DNA of 64,000 nt, taken from Streptomyces cinnabarinus (GTDB taxonomy: Bacteria > Actinomycetota > Actinomycetes > Streptomycetales > Streptomycetaceae). The position numbers and the translations under genes are program-made. Shown here in pieces: positions 36,149 to 43,937 of the stretch (within the stretch, counting starts at the first letter, position 1; each line of letters begins with the position of its first letter). Under the pieces are notes generated by a model, which did no database searches, had not been told where the DNA came from, and saw nothing but the letters and a program-made list of their open reading frames with translations. The DNA lies in contig NZ_CP114413.1 in assembly GCF_027270315.1 (NCBI RefSeq), positions 3,906,001 to 3,970,000 on the forward strand. Direction: 5' to 3'.

Positions 36149-36616
36149 GTGACGAGCCACGAGGACGGCGCCCCCGGGTCCCTGCTGCTGGACGAGCAGC
36201 TGTGCTTCGCGCTGTACGCGGCCCAGCGCGCGGTGACGGCCGCGTACCGGCCGCTGCTCGACGAACTCGGCCTGACGTATCCGCAGTACCTGGTGCTGCT
36301 GGTGCTGTGGGAGCGGGGCGAGACGACGGTGAAGGAGCTGGCGGGGGCGCTGCGGCTGGACTACGGCACGGTGTCGCCGTTGCTCAAGCGGCTGGAGAGC
36401 GCGGGTCTTGTGCGCCGGGAGCGCTCGGCGGGCGACGAGCGCTCGGTGCTCGTCGCGTGCACGGGGCGCGCGGAGGAACTGAGGGAGCGCGCGGCGCGCG
36501 TACCGGGCGCGCTGCTCGCAGCGACGGAGCTGGGCGGGCCGGAGGTCGCGCGGTTGCGCGAGGAGCTGTGGCAGCTCACGGCGAAGGCCCGGTCGGCGGC
36601 GGACCGCGCGCGCTGA
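36149..36616 (+). CDS. ohrR: organic-peroxide-sensing MarR repressor OhrR
   Basis: A 155-residue MarR protein. The N-terminal LDEQLCFALYAAQRA carries C19, the peroxidatic cysteine of OhrR, and the nearby Tyr residues that activate it are present (Y23, YRPLLDELGLTYPQY). The winged helix spans about 55-100. Oxidation of the cysteine by organic hydroperoxides releases DNA. It starts with GTG 36149 ten bp after nikO and is followed by ohr, its expected target, on the same strand. Confidence 0.88.
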   Translation: MTSHEDGAPGSLLLDEQLCFALYAAQRAVTAAYRPLLDELGLTYPQYLVLLVLWERGETTVKELAGALRLDYGTVSPLLKRLESAGLVRRERSAGDERSVLVACTGRAEELRERAARVPGALLAATELGGPEVARLREELWQLTAKARSAADRAR

Positions 36617-36675
36617 GCTCTCCGCGTTACCGGCGGTTGCCACCCCCTGACTTCACCAGCACACCTACCGGCCAG

Positions 36676-36708
36676 TACCTTGTGCACGATGTAATGGCGC
36701 ACAGGGTA
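36676..36708 (+). promoter_or_regulatory. candidate OhrR operator upstream of ohr
   Basis: TACCTTGTGC (36676-36685) and GCACAGGGTA (36699-36708) form a 10-bp inverted repeat with one mismatch and a 13-bp centre. A further AATGRCGCACA motif repeats nearby with a 15-bp period. The site lies 34-66 bp before the ohr ATG, where an OhrR operator would be expected. Confidence 0.5.
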
Positions 36709-36741
36709 ATGACGCACACGCTTTTCCGGGGGAGGACGACC

Positions 36742-37188
36742 ATGACCGAGGACACCGCTGTCGACACCCGTCCCACGAAGATCATGTACGTGGCCGAGGC
36801 CACCGCGCACGGCGGCCGGGACGGGTATGTGACCAGTCAGGACGGTCATCTGGAACTGCGCGTGGCGATGCCGCCGCAGCTCGGCGGCGACGGCAACGGC
36901 ACCAATCCCGAGCAGCTGTTCGCCGCCGGCTTCAGCGCCTGCTTCCACAACGCGCTGGTCCTCGTCGGGCGCCGGGCCGGGTTCGACCTGTCCGGTTCCA
37001 CGGTCGCGGCGAAGGTCGGCATCGGCCCCAACAAGCAGCGCGGATACGGGCTCGCGGTCGCCCTCAGCGTCTCGCTGCCGGTGCTGGACGCGGACGTGGC
37101 GACGAAGCTGGTGGACGCCGCCCACGAGGTCTGCCCCTACTCGAACGCGACCCGGGGGAACATCGACGTCTCGATCCTGCTTGGGTGA
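36742..37188 (+). CDS. ohr: organic hydroperoxide resistance protein (peroxidase)
   Basis: A 148-residue Ohr/OsmC-family thiol peroxidase that reduces organic and lipid hydroperoxides. The catalytic cysteines are C67 (SACFHNAL) and C131 (EVCPYSNATRGN). The length and both motifs fit Ohr rather than OsmC. The ATG at 36742 follows GGGGGAGG at good spacing. It forms a regulator-target pair with ohrR just upstream. Confidence 0.95.
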   Translation: MTEDTAVDTRPTKIMYVAEATAHGGRDGYVTSQDGHLELRVAMPPQLGGDGNGTNPEQLFAAGFSACFHNALVLVGRRAGFDLSGSTVAAKVGIGPNKQRGYGLAVALSVSLPVLDADVATKLVDAAHEVCPYSNATRGNIDVSILLG

Positions 37189-37231
37189 GGAGGAGACACC
37201 AGCACCGAGCAGGGCGTAGAGGAGTACGGGC

Positions 37232-38410
37232 GTGGACGTGAACGGCACAGTGGCCGAGGGCTTCGAGCCGGTCGGGGAGGCGTTCGCGCGGAACTTCGAG
37301 ACGCTCGGGGACCGGGGCGCGGCGGTCGCCGTGTACCGGGACGGGCGCAAGGTCGTCGACCTGTGGGCCGGCACCAAGGACGTCGACGGCACGGACCCCT
37401 GGCAGCGGGGCACCGCACAGGTCGTGCGCTCGGCGACCAAGGGCGTCGCCGCCGCCGTACCGCTGCTGCTGCACCGGCGCGGGCTGCTGGATCTGGACGC
37501 GCCGGTGGGCGAGTACTGGCCGGAGTTCAAAGAGCGGGGCAAGGAGCGGGTGCTGGTCCGGCACGTGCTGAACCACCGCGCGGGGCTCCCGGTGCTCGAC
37601 CGGCCGCTCACTCCTCAGGAGGCGCTCGATCCGGTCAAGGGGCCCGAGGCGGTCGCCGCGCAGGCCCCCGCGTGGGAGCCGGGGAGCGCGCACGGCTACC
37701 ACGCTCTGACCTACGGCTGGATGCTCGACGAACTCGTGCGCCGGGTCACCGGGCAGGGCGCCGGCGCGTGGATCGCGGCGGAGATCGCCGGGCCGCTCGG
37801 CGCCGACTTCTGGCTCGGACTGCCGGCCGCCGAGGAAACCGCGGGCCGGGCGGGCCGGGTCGGCAAGGTCGAGGGCCCCGAGCCCTCCTCCGGAGCGGTC
37901 CTGCGCGCCCGCCCCAAGCGTTCGGTCACCGACGCCTACGCCGATCCGGACTCCCTCACCCGCCGCGCCTTCGCCGCGATCACGCCCTTCCCCGACCAGA
38001 ACGAACCGGCCTACCGCGCGACGGCGCTGCCCGCGACCAACGGCATAGCCACCGCCGACGGACTCGCCCGTGTGTACGCGGCGCTCATCGGCGAGGTCGA
38101 CGGTGTGCGCCTCTTCGACGAGGCCACGGCACGGCTCGCCCGCGCGGAGGAGTCGGCCGGTCCGGACCGGGTCCTGGTCGTGAACACCCGCTTCGGCCTC
38201 GGGTTCATGCTGCACGGCAGCGCGTCCCCGTTCCTCTCCCCCGACTCCTTCGGCCACCCGGGCCGCGGCGGCTCCCTCGGCTTCGCCGACCCCGCGTCGG
38301 GCATCGCCTTCGGCTATGTCACCAACGGCTTCCGCAAGACGGTCACGGCGGACCCCCGCGCGCAGGCACTGGTGCGCGCGGTACGGCAATCCCTCACGCA
38401 GGGCGCGTAA
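37232..38410 (+). CDS. serine hydrolase, class C beta-lactamase / family VIII esterase
   Basis: A 392-residue protein of the beta-lactamase-like serine hydrolase group. The SxxK motif is SATK (67-70), with S67 the nucleophile. The second motif is HGYHALTYGW, where the Tyr is expected to act as base. A HxG-like GHPGRGG lies near the C-terminus. There is no signal peptide, so it is cytosolic and more likely an esterase than a drug-resistance enzyme. GTG 37232 is used. It stands 43 bp after ohr but shows no functional link to it. Confidence 0.85.
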   Translation: MDVNGTVAEGFEPVGEAFARNFETLGDRGAAVAVYRDGRKVVDLWAGTKDVDGTDPWQRGTAQVVRSATKGVAAAVPLLLHRRGLLDLDAPVGEYWPEFKERGKERVLVRHVLNHRAGLPVLDRPLTPQEALDPVKGPEAVAAQAPAWEPGSAHGYHALTYGWMLDELVRRVTGQGAGAWIAAEIAGPLGADFWLGLPAAEETAGRAGRVGKVEGPEPSSGAVLRARPKRSVTDAYADPDSLTRRAFAAITPFPDQNEPAYRATALPATNGIATADGLARVYAALIGEVDGVRLFDEATARLARAEESAGPDRVLVVNTRFGLGFMLHGSASPFLSPDSFGHPGRGGSLGFADPASGIAFGYVTNGFRKTVTADPRAQALVRAVRQSLTQGA

Positions 38411-38446
38411 CCCTTCGCGCGCGCCCCGCGCTCGTCAATCACGCCA

Positions 38447-38470
38447 GGCGCGCGAGCCGCCCCGCGCGCC
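38447..38470. terminator. candidate terminator between convergent genes
   Basis: GGCGCGCG (38447-38454) can pair with CGCGCGCC (38463-38470) around an 8-nt loop, between the esterase and the DUF1876 gene. Low-complexity CG sequence makes chance pairing possible. Confidence 0.35.
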
Positions 38471-38481
38471 CCGGCGCCTCT

Positions 38482-38757
38482 TCACACATGAATCGGGTGC
38501 GAGGTCCGTCCCGACGCCGCGTCGATCTCCCCGTGCGCCTTCGTCAGCAGCTGCATGGCGAGTTCGTTCAGCGCCCGAGCCGCCGCGATCTCCTCACCGA
38601 CCCGTGGCTGATTCGCGTCGGTGTGGTGGCGGCTGGCGTGGCCCTGGGACCGTACTTCGGTGCCGTCGGGCAGGCGTACCAGCGCTGCCGAGCGCGTGTG
38701 CTGGTCGTCCTCGCTGAACTCCATCTCGACGTGCCATCCCACTGTGGTGTGCATCAT
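38482..38757 (-). CDS. small DUF1876-like protein
   Basis: A 91-residue acidic/basic protein starting MMHTTVGWHVEMEFSEDD, with a later LVRLPDGTEVRSQGHASRHHTD segment. This resembles the DUF1876 family, which has a dsRNA-binding-like alpha-beta fold and is common in Streptomyces. GGAGG lies 8 nt before ATG 38757, so the start is secure within one codon (38754 is the neighbour). The function is unknown. Confidence 0.75.
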   Translation of the reverse strand: MMHTTVGWHVEMEFSEDDQHTRSAALVRLPDGTEVRSQGHASRHHTDANQPRVGEEIAAARALNELAMQLLTKAHGEIDAASGRTSHPIHV

Positions 38758-38863
38758 GACGATCACCTCCGGAACGCTTGCTTCCAGAGTGCTCCCTCAG
38801 CCACCTTCCACACCACCGCAATGACATGGAATGGGCGGCGGTTTCCGGAGCGTTGAGTGGATC

Positions 38864-39292
38864 ATGACGTCTGACGAGCGCACGATCACCAACCCGGCCA
38901 CGCTCCACGACCCGGCCCCCTTCGGCTACAGCCACGCGGTCTCCGCCCCCGGCGAGATCGTCCACATCGCCGGGCAGTACGCCTCCGACTCCGCCGGCTC
39001 CCCGGTGCCGGGCGACTTCGCCGCCCAGGTGGAGCTCGCCTTCGACCGGCTGGAGTCGGCGCTGGCGGGCGTCGGTCTCGGCTTCGAGCACGTGGTGCGG
39101 CTCGGCTCGTTCATCGTCGACCACGAGCCCGCCAAGCTCCAGGTGCTCGGCAGGGCGCTCGGCGCCCGGTTCAGCGACCGTCTGCCCGCCCAGACCCTCA
39201 GCGGAGTCGCCGCCCTCGCCCTCCCGGGCATGCTCTTCGAGGTCGACGCGGTCGCCGTACGGCCGACGGGCTCCGGCGACAGCGGGAGCTGA
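38864..39292 (+). CDS. RidA/YjgF-family protein
   Basis: A 142-residue single-domain protein of the Rid family, recognised from the order SHAV-x-GEIVHIAGQYA, DFAAQVELAFDRLESALAGVG and the final LPGMLFEVDAVAV strand. Archetypal RidA hydrolyses reactive enamine/imine products of PLP enzymes; the conserved late Arg of RidA itself is not clear here, so the activity may differ. It starts at ATG 38864 after GGAG and converges on a drug/metabolite transporter. Confidence 0.82.
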   Translation: MTSDERTITNPATLHDPAPFGYSHAVSAPGEIVHIAGQYASDSAGSPVPGDFAAQVELAFDRLESALAGVGLGFEHVVRLGSFIVDHEPAKLQVLGRALGARFSDRLPAQTLSGVAALALPGMLFEVDAVAVRPTGSGDSGS

Positions 39293-39302
39293 CCCGCGCC
39301 CC

Positions 39303-40148
39303 CTAACCCGTCCGCAGCATCAGCCCGATACCCACCACCAGCAGCGCCGCGGCGACGACCCGCGGCGCCCCGAACCTCTCCTTGAAGAACACGGCGCCGA
39401 TCGCCGCCCCCACGATGATCGAGGATTCCCTCAGGGCGGCGATCGGCGCCAGTTCGGCCCGCGTCTGGGCCCACAGCACCAGGGCGTACGCGGCGACGGA
39501 CAGCACCGCGCCGAGCAGCCCGACCGCGGCGAACGGCCGCAGCACCGCGACCGTCTCCCGGCGCCAGCGGTGCAGCGCGTACGCCGGGATCACCATCCCC
39601 TGCACCGCCATCAGCCAGGCGATATAGCCGAGGGACGACCCGGAGGCGCGTACGCCCAGGCCGTCGACGACCGTGTACGCCGCGATGGTCAGGCCGGTCG
39701 CGAGCGCCGCGCCGATCGCCGCCCAGTTCGGCCGGTGCCCGCGCAGGCCCCACACGGCGACCCCGGTCAGCCCGGCGCAGGAGACCGCAATGCCGGCGGC
39801 CGCCCAGCGGTCCGGCACCTCGTGCGCGAAGAGGGCGGCGAGCAGCGTGACGACGAGGGGCGCGGTGCCGCGGGCTAGGGGGTAGGCCTGCCCGAAGTCA
39901 CCGAGCCGGAAGGACGTCATCAGCAGGACGTAGTAGGCGATGTGGATCACCGCCGAGGCGATCAGATACGGCCAGGCCCCGGCCGCCGGGAACGCCGTGA
40001 ACGGCACCGTCGCGAGCCCGAGCAGCATCCCGCCGCCCGAGATCAGCGCGAACCCGACGAGCTTGTCGGGGACGCGGTGGGCGAGCGCGTTCCAGCTGGC
40101 GTGGGTGACCGCGGCGAGCAGGACGGCCGTGACGACCAGCGGCGTCAC
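39303..40148 (-). CDS. EamA-family (drug/metabolite) transporter
   Basis: A 281-residue membrane protein with ten hydrophobic segments in two repeated halves, each beginning with an EamA-type helix (THASWNALAHR; AAIGAALATGLTIAAYTV). The substrate is unknown. GTG 40148 overlaps the stop of the upstream gene as GTGA, so translation is coupled to the deacylase-like protein. Confidence 0.82.
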   Translation of the reverse strand: MTPLVVTAVLLAAVTHASWNALAHRVPDKLVGFALISGGGMLLGLATVPFTAFPAAGAWPYLIASAVIHIAYYVLLMTSFRLGDFGQAYPLARGTAPLVVTLLAALFAHEVPDRWAAAGIAVSCAGLTGVAVWGLRGHRPNWAAIGAALATGLTIAAYTVVDGLGVRASGSSLGYIAWLMAVQGMVIPAYALHRWRRETVAVLRPFAAVGLLGAVLSVAAYALVLWAQTRAELAPIAALRESSIIVGAAIGAVFFKERFGAPRVVAAALLVVGIGLMLRTG

Positions 40149-40666
40149 GCCGTGCGCTCGCGCACGTCCACCAGAGCGCCGCCCGCGTGGGCGATCAGGG
40201 TCTTGGGTTCCATGGGGAAGACGGTGTACGGGGTGCCCGCGGCGGCCCAGACCAGGTCGTGGTCGAGCAGCGAACGGTCGGCGAGGACCCGGGTCTTCGT
40301 CCGGTGCCCGAAGGGCGGTACGCCGCCGATGGCGTACCCGGTGGTCTCCCGTACGACGTCCGCCTTGGGCCGGGTGACCTTCTCGGCGCCCAGTTCGCGG
40401 CGCACCAGCTCCATGTCGACGCGGGAGGCGCCGTCCATGAGAACGAGGACGGGCACGCCGTCGGCGGCGAAGATCAGGGACTTGCAGATCTGGCTCAGCT
40501 CGCACCCGATCGCGGCGGCCGCCTCGGCGGCGGTCCGGGTGGCCTCCGGAAAACGCCGCACCCGCGCCTCGACCGCCCCGAGCCCCAACTCGTCGAGGGC
40601 GGCGGCGAAACGGGGGTGGGCTCCTGACTCGGCGGATGAACCGGCGGGTGAATCGGCAGACGTCAT
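40145..40666 (-). CDS. YbaK/ProX-type aminoacyl-tRNA deacylase
   Basis: A 173-residue YbaK-domain protein. It contains the CKSLIFAADGVPVLVLM strand with the conserved Lys, VTRPKADVVRETTGYAIGGVPPFG, and a C-terminal TPYTVFPMEPKTL. Such proteins remove mischarged amino acids from tRNA. ATG 40664-40666 is chosen because the domain begins about 15 residues later; a longer frame would add an Arg/Thr-rich stretch. The overlap with the EamA transporter suggests an operon, though no functional link is obvious. Confidence 0.85.
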   Translation of the reverse strand: MTSADSPAGSSAESGAHPRFAAALDELGLGAVEARVRRFPEATRTAAEAAAAIGCELSQICKSLIFAADGVPVLVLMDGASRVDMELVRRELGAEKVTRPKADVVRETTGYAIGGVPPFGHRTKTRVLADRSLLDHDLVWAAAGTPYTVFPMEPKTLIAHAGGALVDVRERTA

Positions 40667-40761
40667 GCACGGCACGCTAGCGGTACGTGTACCAGGCATG
40701 CGACCGGATTCGACGACGTAGGACCGCCGTACGACGCCGAAGGACGCCGTAGGAACAGAGT

Positions 40762-40807
40762 CAGCCGGTGAGGGCGCCACCGTCCCCACGTCGGCCCTCA
40801 CCGGCTG
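40762..40807 (-). terminator. hairpin terminator after the MMPL gene
   Basis: CAGCCGGTGAGGGC pairs perfectly with GCCCTCACCGGCTG around an 18-nt loop. It lies 20 bp beyond the MMPL stop codon at 40827. Confidence 0.7.
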
Positions 40808-40826
40808 GTCACTGCGAAGCGGTACG

Positions 40827-43049
40827 TCAGGCGCGTACCAGCTCCTTGTCCTCGTCGTCCTCGGCCGCGCGCGCCTCGGACAGGCGCTGGAGGCCCTCGC
40901 CCTCGACGTCCACGTTCGGCAGGGCGCGGTCCAGCCACTTCGGCAGCCACCAGGCCCGCCTGCCGAGCAGCGCCAGGACCGCCGGGACGATCGCCATGCG
41001 GACCACGAAGGCGTCGAAGAAGACCGCGATGGCGAGGCCGAAGCCGATCATCTTGACCATCGACTCGGAGGAGCCGATGAAGCCCGCGAAGACCGCCATC
41101 ATGATCACCGCGGCGGCCGTGACCACCCGGGCGCCGTGCTTGAAGCCGGTCACCACGGCCTGGCTGGGCTTCTCGCCGTGGACGTACGCCTCACGCATCC
41201 GGGTCACGAGGAACACCTCGTAGTCCATCGCGAGGCCGAAGACCACGCCGACCATGAAGATCGGCATCATCGACATGATCGGACCGGTCTCCTCGACGCC
41301 CATGAGGCCGGACAGCCAGCCCCACTGGAAGACCGCGACCACGGCGCCCAGCGCGGCGAGCACGCTCAGCAGGAAGCCGAGCGCCGCCTTCAGCGGGACG
41401 AGGATGGAGCGGAACACCGCGATGAGGAGGAGGAAGGCCAGGCCCACCACCAGCGCCAGATACGGGATCAGCGCGTCGTTCATCTTCTGCGAGAAGTCGA
41501 TGTTCATCGCCGTGGTGCCGCTGACCAGCACCTCGGTGTCGGTGTCGGCCTCGATGCCGGCGCCGGTGTCCCGGATGGCGTGGACCAGGTCCTCGGTCTC
41601 GGTGGAGGAGGGCTTGGAGTCGGGGATCACGGTGATGGTGAAGGTGTCCCCGGACTTGTTGAACGTCGCCGGGGTGACCGTGACGACGCCGTTCAGGTCC
41701 TTGATCTCGTCGGCCACCTCGGTGGCGGCCGCCTCGGGGTCGGCGCTGCCCTTGGCGTCGCCGACGACCATCAGGGGGCCGTTGAAGCCGGGTCCGAAGC
41801 CCTCGGAGAGCAGGTCGTAGGCGCGGCGCTGGGTGGTGGAGGTGGGCTGTGACCCGTCATCGGGCAGGCCCAGCTCCAGCGAGGTGACCGGGACGGCCGC
41901 GGCGCCGAGGCCGATGATGCCGAAGAGCAGCACGGCGACCGGACGGCGGACCACGAAACTGGCCCAGCGGGTGCCCATGTTGGGCTTGACCGGCCCGTCC
42001 GAGCTCTTCTTCCTCCGGCCGAACAGCTTGCTCTTGGCACCCGCGGGCTGGACCTTGCGGCCTGCGTAGCCGAGCAGCGCCGGGATCATCGTCAGGGCGA
42101 TCAGGACCGCGATCACGACCGTGCCGGCCGCGGCGACGCCCATCTTGGTCAGCATCGGGATGTTGACGACCGACAGGCCCACCAGCGCGATCACGACGGT
42201 GAGACCGGCGAAGACGACCGCGGAGCCCGCGGTGCCGGTGGCCCGGCCGACGGCTTCCTCGCGGTCCCGGCCCTCGGCCAGTTCGGCGCGGTAGCGGGAG
42301 ACGATGAACAGCGCGTAGTCGATGCCGACCGCGAGGCCGATCATCATGGCCAGCGTGGAGGTGGTGGAGCCCAGCTCCAGCGCGTTGGCGAGCGCGGTGA
42401 TCGTGGAGACGCCGATGCCGACGCCGATCAGGGCGGTCAGCAGCGGCAGTCCGGCCGCGACCAGCGAGCCCAGGGTGATGACGAGGACGACCGCGGCGAC
42501 CGCGATACCGATGATCTCGGTGGACCCGGTCTCGGGTGTGGCCTGGAGCGCGTCACCGCCGATCTCCACGGTCAGGCCGGTCTCGCGGGCCTCGTCGGCG
42601 GCGTGCTCGAGGGCCTCCTTGGAGGAGTCCTCGAGTTCCATGCCGGAGACCTCGTAGCGGACCTGGGCGTAGCCGACACCGCCGTCCTTCGAGACCGACT
42701 CGGTCTCGAAGGGGTCGGTGACGGAGACGACCTCGGAGCCGGTGCCGAGTTCCTTGACGGCCTGCTCGACGGCGGCCTTGTTGTCGGCGTCCGCGAGCTT
42801 CTGCCCGTCCGGCGCCTGGAAGACGACACGGGCGGTCGCTCCGTCGGCGCTGGAACCGGGGAATCGTTCCTCCAGCAGGTCGAAGGCCTTCTGGGCCTCG
42901 GTGCCGGGGATGGAGAAGGATGAGTTGCCCGCGGCGGGCGCGGAGGCGGCGCCGACGCCCGCGAGCGTCAGCAGGGCCACCCAGATCAGGGCGACGAAGT
43001 GCCGGCGCCGAAAGGCGAGACGGCCCAGTCGATAGAGGAACGTGGCCAC
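40827..43049 (-). CDS. MMPL-family exporter
   Basis: A 740-residue RND/MMPL transporter. Two homologous halves each have a membrane helix, a large extracytoplasmic loop and a group of five helices. The characteristic GIDYALFIVSRYR and LAMDYEVFLVTRMRE motifs carry the Asp-Tyr pair used for proton coupling. The second loop is smaller than usual for lipid exporters. Such proteins export lipids, siderophores or drugs. GTG 43049 is the first start. It lies 101 bp after a TetR gene on the same strand, so it is probably the TetR target. Confidence 0.9.
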   Translation of the reverse strand: MATFLYRLGRLAFRRRHFVALIWVALLTLAGVGAASAPAAGNSSFSIPGTEAQKAFDLLEERFPGSSADGATARVVFQAPDGQKLADADNKAAVEQAVKELGTGSEVVSVTDPFETESVSKDGGVGYAQVRYEVSGMELEDSSKEALEHAADEARETGLTVEIGGDALQATPETGSTEIIGIAVAAVVLVITLGSLVAAGLPLLTALIGVGIGVSTITALANALELGSTTSTLAMMIGLAVGIDYALFIVSRYRAELAEGRDREEAVGRATGTAGSAVVFAGLTVVIALVGLSVVNIPMLTKMGVAAAGTVVIAVLIALTMIPALLGYAGRKVQPAGAKSKLFGRRKKSSDGPVKPNMGTRWASFVVRRPVAVLLFGIIGLGAAAVPVTSLELGLPDDGSQPTSTTQRRAYDLLSEGFGPGFNGPLMVVGDAKGSADPEAAATEVADEIKDLNGVVTVTPATFNKSGDTFTITVIPDSKPSSTETEDLVHAIRDTGAGIEADTDTEVLVSGTTAMNIDFSQKMNDALIPYLALVVGLAFLLLIAVFRSILVPLKAALGFLLSVLAALGAVVAVFQWGWLSGLMGVEETGPIMSMMPIFMVGVVFGLAMDYEVFLVTRMREAYVHGEKPSQAVVTGFKHGARVVTAAAVIMMAVFAGFIGSSESMVKMIGFGLAIAVFFDAFVVRMAIVPAVLALLGRRAWWLPKWLDRALPNVDVEGEGLQRLSEARAAEDDEDKELVRA

Positions 43050-43150
43050 GGAGGCGTACTCCCGGTCATGTCGTGGGGGTGTTCAGGGCAGGGTGGATCA
43101 GCCCGGCGACGTGAGCGGTGACGTCAGGTGGAGGGCTTGCTGGGGACTTG

Positions 43151-43756
43151 TCAGGTGGTGGGCACGCCGAGGGCGGGGAGGACCACGGCGTCGATGTACG
43201 AGATGAGGAAGTCCTGCGTCGGCGGCAGCTCGTCGATCATCGTGCGGGCGGCGAACCCGCCGAGCATCATGTGCATCATGTAGCCGATCGCCGGGTTGTC
43301 CGCTCGGACCTCGCCCCGGTCGATCGCCCGCTGCACCAGGCGACGGAACTCCGCCATCTCCGGTTCGACGAGATGCTCCCGGAACGCCCGCAGCAGATCC
43401 GGGTTGCTGTGCACGGCCATGGCGAGGCCCCGCATCAGCGCGGAGTTCTGCTCCATCTCGCAGTCGTCCGAGCGCAGGGTGAGGGCGTGCAGATCACCCT
43501 TGAGCGACCCGGTATCGATGTCGCCCAGGCCGATGCCGCCCGGCTTGCTGTGCCGTACGGCCTTCGCGACGAGCTCGGCCTTGCCGCCCCACTGGCGGTA
43601 GAGCGTGGCCTTGCTGGACTTGGTGCGCGCGGCGACCGCGTCCATGGTCAGGGCGTCGTAGCCGACTTCGCGGAGCAGGTCGAGCACGGCCTCGTACAGC
43701 TCGGCCTCACGCTCGGGCGTGATCCGGCTGCGACGCGCGGTTGCTGCCTCGGCCAT
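43151..43756 (-). CDS. TetR-family regulator upstream of the MMPL exporter
   Basis: A 201-residue TetR protein with helix-turn-helix at about residues 20-65 (LREVGYDALTMDAVAARTKSSKATLYRQWGGKAELV) and a TetR C-terminal core. ATG 43756 has GGGGAG upstream. Its own promoter region carries a perfect palindrome, suggesting autorepression and control of the co-directional MMPL gene. The ligand is unknown. Confidence 0.9.
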   Translation of the reverse strand: MAEAATARRSRITPEREAELYEAVLDLLREVGYDALTMDAVAARTKSSKATLYRQWGGKAELVAKAVRHSKPGGIGLGDIDTGSLKGDLHALTLRSDDCEMEQNSALMRGLAMAVHSNPDLLRAFREHLVEPEMAEFRRLVQRAIDRGEVRADNPAIGYMMHMMLGGFAARTMIDELPPTQDFLISYIDAVVLPALGVPTT

Positions 43757-43802
43757 GATGCACTCCCCTTTCCGCTGGGAACCGCCCGCTGGGAACGACA
43801 CG

Positions 43803-43858
43803 GTTTCGTACAGGACGAATGTACCGCAGGGCTCATGCGAAACGAAACCGTTTCGTAC
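43803..43858 (-). promoter_or_regulatory. TetR-MMPL promoter with palindromic operator
   Basis: ACGAAAC-C-GTTTCGT (43842-43856) is a perfect 15-bp palindrome. The half-site GTTTCGTAC recurs at 43803-43811 and 43850-43858. On the minus strand TTCGTT (43841-43846) and TACATT (43818-43823) form a 17-bp-spaced promoter, so the palindrome covers its -35. Confidence 0.6.
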
Positions 43859-43937
43859 GTGTCCTGGGTCACCCTTCGCGCATCCGTCCGCTTTCTCACG
43901 AGTTGCCCGGGCCCATCCAGCGGAAAAGCATGAGGAG

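Noticed and set aside
37232..38410. Serine hydrolase as a secreted beta-lactamase
   Set aside because: There is no signal peptide and the second motif is esterase-like (HGYHAL) rather than YxN.
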